DNA from: Bugula neritina
Taxonomy: Eukaryota; Bryozoa; Gymnolaemata; Cheilostomatida; Bugulidae
DNA: 64,000 nt
Reading direction: 5' to 3'
NCBI GenBank assembly: GCA_964035545.1
Contig: OZ037766.1
Location: forward strand, 24,326,767-24,390,766
In this document: positions 59,418 through 64,000 of the stretch, one piece after another
How the letters are laid out: each line of letters begins with the position of its first letter
How positions within the stretch are numbered: the first letter of the stretch is position 1
Made by a program: the position numbers and the translations under genes
The notes under the pieces: generated by a model
What the model saw: only the letters and a program-made list of their open reading frames with translations
Databases searched by the model: none
What the model was told of the DNA's origin: nothing

Positions 59418-62036
59418 TGCTGCTGTTGGTCACACCACGAGCTTGTCACAAAGAATATGTTACAATCAAACTGATGCTTGCAATGAAAACAGGTTTTCTC
59501 TGCTATTCAAAGTTCATCATTGCAAGGCTACAGAAGGCCTGCTAAAGCTGGTAGTCAGCAGTGGTGTGGGCTCAAATAACAGAATAGAAAAACAACAACT
59601 AAAAACAAAGCTGGGGTGAGTAAGTAAAACATGGCTGCAAAGACAAGATGATGGGCGAACAGAAAAGTTCTGAGGAGCAATTAAACTTTTCTTTGCATAT
59701 TCTAGGACAAGTTATGATGTCATTAGTAAGATATCAACGGCTACTTGATGCAGCAACAAGCAAATGGAGAGATATGACAAGATGGTGCAAGTGGTTGATC
59801 TGGAGGTGGGCTGTCATATAGGTACTGTATGAGATAACTGCATGTAACATGAGGGTACTTGTCAATGATTGCTGAAGTTAATGACATGGGCTGTGAGTGT
59901 GAATGCAACAGGTGACAGTATGTGACACTTGTATGCAGGTTCTCTACGCTCCATTAAATGGCTACAGGGCACCTGAACCAAGCAACTGTCTTGCTAATCA
60001 CTAACAGATGTGGTAAATCAGCTCCACCTTGTCTCTTCTCTTGACACAGCCGACATATTGAATTCTTTTAAAGCCTCAAAGCAGTAAAACAATTAAAATT
60101 AAATGTATTTGAAAAGCGGAAATTTCCACTCTATGCAAAGGAATTGGCAAATAGCCAACACCATCTACCACTTTTTATAATATTCCAGGGTTGTAGGTTG
60201 CCTTCACATATGAAAATTCGAATTTATCTGTTGGAAAGTTGTCAATAGACATTTACCTTATCTAGATAAACGTGCCAATGGCTAGTTGACAACATTCTGA
60301 AAGCACAACAAAATCTATTTATACCAGTAAAGCAGACGATAACTTGGGCTATCACCAACTATCACCAACACGCCTATCAGCTATAACTATCTCTACTTGA
60401 GTACTCAATGATATATGACCAGGATGTGTTGAGAGGAATAAAATAATTACAGGATTACATAGCAGTGCTATATCTACATTACCTACTGACAACGCAAAAA
60501 ACAACTAAACCAGGCAACGATATGCAAATGTTGTGGCCAAATCGACATTCAATAATAGAGAAACTTTTTCAGAATTTGCTGTTGCTTTGTTATTATTTGT
60601 TACACAATTTTAGGGTCGTAATGAGAACATAATTCACATACGGCTAGAGATTATTAGAGTATTTACTAAGACATGTGCATTTTAGTCATACTGGTAATAG
60701 TTTAACCCGGAAAATTATATACAGCCTTAATCCAATGTACAGTTAACACTCTACATCTTTTCAGGTCAAATACTGCAGAGTTGACGTTTGCTCTTATATA
60801 GCAGTTCATACTCAGAGAGTTTTTGTCATGGAATTGATAATGTTTTGTCAACTTCATCATAGTTACTATGTAGACATTATCACCACTTCAATGCCTGTTC
60901 ACTGACAAGCCTATTAGTAAGTATTCATATTGAATATCTGAGAAAGGGGGAAGTCAGATGCACAATCCCGCAGACTAATACACTCAATAATACAGCATGA
61001 GAAAACGCCAATCATGGCACTTGATAGAGAACATGCAATGCCTAATCCTAGTGACTAAAACCATAGTAAGCTAATCTTCTATAAGCCTACCCTAGCAATC
61101 AATATGAATATCATTATGATTAGTTACAGTCACATGCAACATGCAACATCTTCGTTTAAATATCAGGTACAAAGTTAGACAAAAGGCAGATTATGTTTTC
61201 TAATTTTACTGGCTATAGATTTACTAAGTAATAGACAATAGTAATACTAATACTGCAGCTGTTATATTAATTTTAATTATAAATCAATAAACAGGCAATC
61301 CGATAGTTGGGTATAGACTGTTACTAAAAAGTTAATAAAACTATCAAATATTGAAACAAGCATGAGCATCTCATTGTCAATTTTTATAAATAATTGTATT
61401 AATTATAAAATAAATAAAAGGATGGCTATCACTACTTGTCATCTAGAAATCGATAAGGATGAAGATATTTATAGCTATATTGACATGCAGCATTACTAAT
61501 AGTGCTTTGTCTACCTATATTAAGTGCTAACCTTCAACTCCAGTGGCTTAAACATAAATTATATATTTAACAATAGATTATAATTATTAGAAATTTAATA
61601 TTGCATTAAATAACATAGTAACTCACGGCAATAAGGGTGTAATTGAAGTGACTTGTACTTCAACTAGATGACTCTCACTTTGAGTTAGACTTTCTTTTGA
61701 TAAAGGTGGTAGTTTAGAACCTGAACTAGGTGTGGTTGAGTTAAGTTGCGATTGGTATAACTGAGACTGATGGTCAGATTGTGACCTTGATTGCAGAGTT
61801 TTAACTTTAGCCACAGACTTCTGCTGTGTTTTGAGCACGCTGTTCAAGATAACTAGAAGAGTGTCATTGTCCAAAAAGTTCCCAGATTGGGACTGTAACT
61901 TTTGTGAACGTTGTTTATTGTTATTGCCGGTAATCTTTGAACCAACCATGTTGGTGCAACTGAAATTGTTGTTCTTGTCTTCGGATGGTATTACTTGATA
62001 TGGTAGATTGGTGTGAAGTCGTTCAAGGCTAAGCAT
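54846..62036 (-). CDS. TSC22-domain (GILZ/bunched-type) leucine zipper protein
   Basis: Minus-strand exons 62036-61627 (410 nt), 55879-55819 (61 nt) and 55058-54846 (213 nt), phases consistent, 227 aa. The TSC22 box occurs at residues ~148-205: GIDCKIAQAM, then DSVKMELLCTVRKEVKELKL and a leucine zipper with an NxxLExEN-like stretch (HNLILEQENKILRDAAAPEV). This fits the family pattern in which a short basic-like helix and zipper mediate homo- and heterodimerisation in transcriptional control. The first 136 residues are Ser/Gln/Thr-rich and lack recognised domains. The ATG at 62036 is the first in frame after upstream stops. Long and short isoforms from alternative first exons are common in this family; the 5.7-kb intron could hide one, none proven. 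The middle exon boundaries match the vertebrate pattern. Confidence 0.9.
55880..61626. other. Intron 1 of the TSC22-domain gene
   Basis: 5.7 kb with no confirmed exon. It holds a (GCT)n tract at 59382-59427 and a GC-richer stretch near 57.95-58.02 kb made of three ~17-bp units (CTACAGGGGGTGCTG-like). Short open frames here are not supported by splice context. Confidence 0.5.
59382..59427. repeat. (GCT)n / (CAG)n trinucleotide repeat
   Basis: About 15 GCT units with two GTT interruptions on the plus strand, i.e. CAG with CAA on the minus strand, the direction of the TSC22-domain gene. Read that way a polyglutamine frame stays open for ~60 codons, but it lacks an ATG and a donor in the required phase, so it is annotated as a repeat. 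Confidence 0.85.
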
Positions 62037-64000
62037 TATAAACACAGCTTCACAAGAAAAAAGTCAACGAATAAATGTTTAGCACCCTCTCTATTGATCA
62101 GCTGATATATTAGTATGTGCACTCAGTGGCGCGTGGCCGTTATATTGTGTTGCAAGATTTAAACATTGTCCAATCAAAGGGCGGTGAATTATTTTTATGT
62201 AATATTATTGGCTAGCAAGGATGATAAATGAAAAGAGCGCGTTTTATTAATACTAAAAAAAAATCAGGCTACCAAATATTATGAAAATGCTTTTATTAAT
62301 TTTTTTACTTGTAATGGAACTCCTTTTTATTTAAAGCACATTGTTATTATATGAATATATGTGTTTGTGTTTGTGATTTATAAAGCGACAAAATTATAGT
62401 CTATTTTATTGAATTTAACAAAATTTATAATAATTGAACATTGTAAATACAAGAAGTAAATATACTATACATAGTGTGTTCATATATTCATATATTTGAC
62501 ATGCCAAACTTTTTGCATTGTTTATTATAATTTTATGTTTTTAAGTGCATGAGCCTTAAAGCTTGCATACCGATTAAAAGTATATTTTAATAATATGATG
62601 TGCATGTATACGTATTTATCTGTAAGGAAACTGAAATTTATATGAAAAATCTATAATTCTTATGCTATATTATTAAGATATTTAGTATCATAGCATTAAG
62701 CAGTGTATATATATTATATAATTCATGTGGAGAGATAATACTGCTGAAAAAATGCTTTTCATTTCCTATAAATATATTATCAAGGAGTAACTGGTGCCGA
62801 TGATTAATTAAAGATTATTAAAGTTTGAGATGTTAGGGAAGTTTTTACAAGGTGCATTTATACTTCTCAACTATAGGCTAACAGCGTATATTAACCCTGA
62901 AAATTAGTATCTTGATTAATGCTTTTAAAATTGTAATAGAAGAACTGTAGATGTTTAATATGAATTATTTACCCAGCCATGTTAAATCTGCCTGATTACA
63001 TAATTCTAATTGATACTGTAACTATAATTTCATGAGAATTTGTTTAATTGAATACAGCAGAATAATGCCAATAGCCGCTAATCAGCTTGTAATACTAGAG
63101 TACTTATTTCTACTAATAGTTTATGATGTCTGAATTCAGCAATCTTGTGAACTGTACAACAAACAAACAAAAGCGTGAGTCTTTTCTAACAAGCTAGTGT
63201 TTTTCAGCACCACTACGAATCATTATTTTGCACATTTTTAAGATAATTTGAATATGAAAATAGTTAGTATGATGTTACTCAAACCTACAGATATATACAA
63301 ATGTCCAGCTTTATTTTATAATAATGGTTTGGTATTTAAAAAACAATTCTTTTTATGACATATTGTTAAACAATGTAGCATTACTGTAGTGAATCCCCCA
63401 CCTTCTTCTCGTGTAATATAGTAGCTCGCATTACTAGTAGTGAGTCAACTTATAATGGTCCTAGCTTCAGCTTTAACAATTTGTTTCAGCCTTTCAAACA
63501 TGAAGTGTTGATGAATATATTTTATATAAGTGTGTTGTGGGTCTCTAGTCTATATTTCTAGCCATACACCTCAGCTACTGCTATAATATTACACGATGAG
63601 ATAGTATTGTTCTGCAATCAAGTATGTGGCAACGAATCTTTTAAATTGCCAACAACCAATTATTAAGTGAGTTACAAGCGTATAGGATATGTGAGACTAT
63701 AATATACAATGGCAGTTACACGTGTGTCCATTAGCAGAGCTTGACTGAATTAGCAAAAGTTTTAAAAAATCCCTGACATATGTTATTTGTGCAGTATCAA
63801 AATACTTCGATCAGAAATATCAAAACATTTTTGCACAAAATTTATTATAAAATAAAACTGTTTCTTTACATGATAGCTACAATATTATATGTATGGATGT
63901 TGTAATACTGTATAAAGATGAGGTGTGTCAGGGAATTCTTTAAGCAAATAGTTTTTGTCTTAGATTTTCCTTTTGGTCGTTCATTTTATTTATATGTTTG
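62037..64000. other. Upstream flank of the TSC22-domain gene
   Basis: Presumed promoter within the first few hundred bases (CCAATCAAAGGGCGGTG at ~62170 resembles CCAAT and GC-box elements on a locally GC-richer background). From ~62.25 kb to the end the sequence is AT-rich and no gene, RNA or repeat structure was recognised. Confidence 0.4.

Noticed and set aside
59359-59619. 86-codon frame with polyalanine
   Set aside because: Starts on the (GCT)n repeat, antisense to the TSC22-domain gene, no supporting features.

Overview
The window is AT-rich animal nuclear DNA. Genes are split by many short-to-medium GT-AG introns, microsatellites are long, and there are tRNA-derived SINEs, non-autonomous DNA transposons and a hammerhead ribozyme. 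Clear orthologues (COG6, a TSC22/GILZ protein, an ACSF2-like AMP-forming ligase) and the repeat types suit an invertebrate, plausibly a lophotrochozoan. The species cannot be fixed from sequence alone. All exon joins were made by hand from splice sites, reading phase and homology.

Region 1 (1-19.9 kb) holds four paralogous genes, called NHL-A (+, 5' end outside the window), NHL-B (-), NHL-C (-) and NHL-D (+). Each encodes a signal peptide, one NHL-type beta-propeller carried on a single exon of 860-875 nt, a stalk, one transmembrane helix and a cytoplasmic tail. Exon sizes and intron phases match across the family, but stalks and tails differ. B and C carry Src-SH2-like YEEI motifs, A has a paired YxxV/YxxL tail, and D has a lysine/arginine-rich tail without tyrosine. 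This family looks like a local expansion of cell-surface receptors and is the best candidate for an undescribed system. Intron 2 of NHL-B contains a complete type I hammerhead ribozyme between two (TA)n tracts.

Region 2 (20.8-29.8 kb, +) is an ANL-superfamily acyl-CoA synthetase-like gene of at least 14 exons with several eroded catalytic motifs. Its introns hold a (CA)n tract, a SINE, an antisense Bel/Pao-like polymerase remnant and two miniature inverted-repeat elements.

Region 3 (33.05-53.63 kb, +) is a complete 16-exon COG6 gene (650 aa). Its 12.5-kb fourth intron contains, on the opposite strand, a five-exon RING-finger/beta-propeller gene, and also a 2.03-kb foldback transposon with ~0.9-kb inverted arms and a 9-bp target duplication. 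Two unrelated 22-bp minisatellites lie in the introns on either side of exon 11.

Region 4 (54.8-62.0 kb, -) is a three-exon TSC22-domain gene (227 aa) convergent with COG6. From 62.04 kb to the end only presumed promoter and AT-rich intergenic DNA is seen. COG6 (Golgi tethering), the RING protein and TSC22 show no shared pathway; apart from the NHL array the neighbourhood looks like ordinary eukaryotic gene order.
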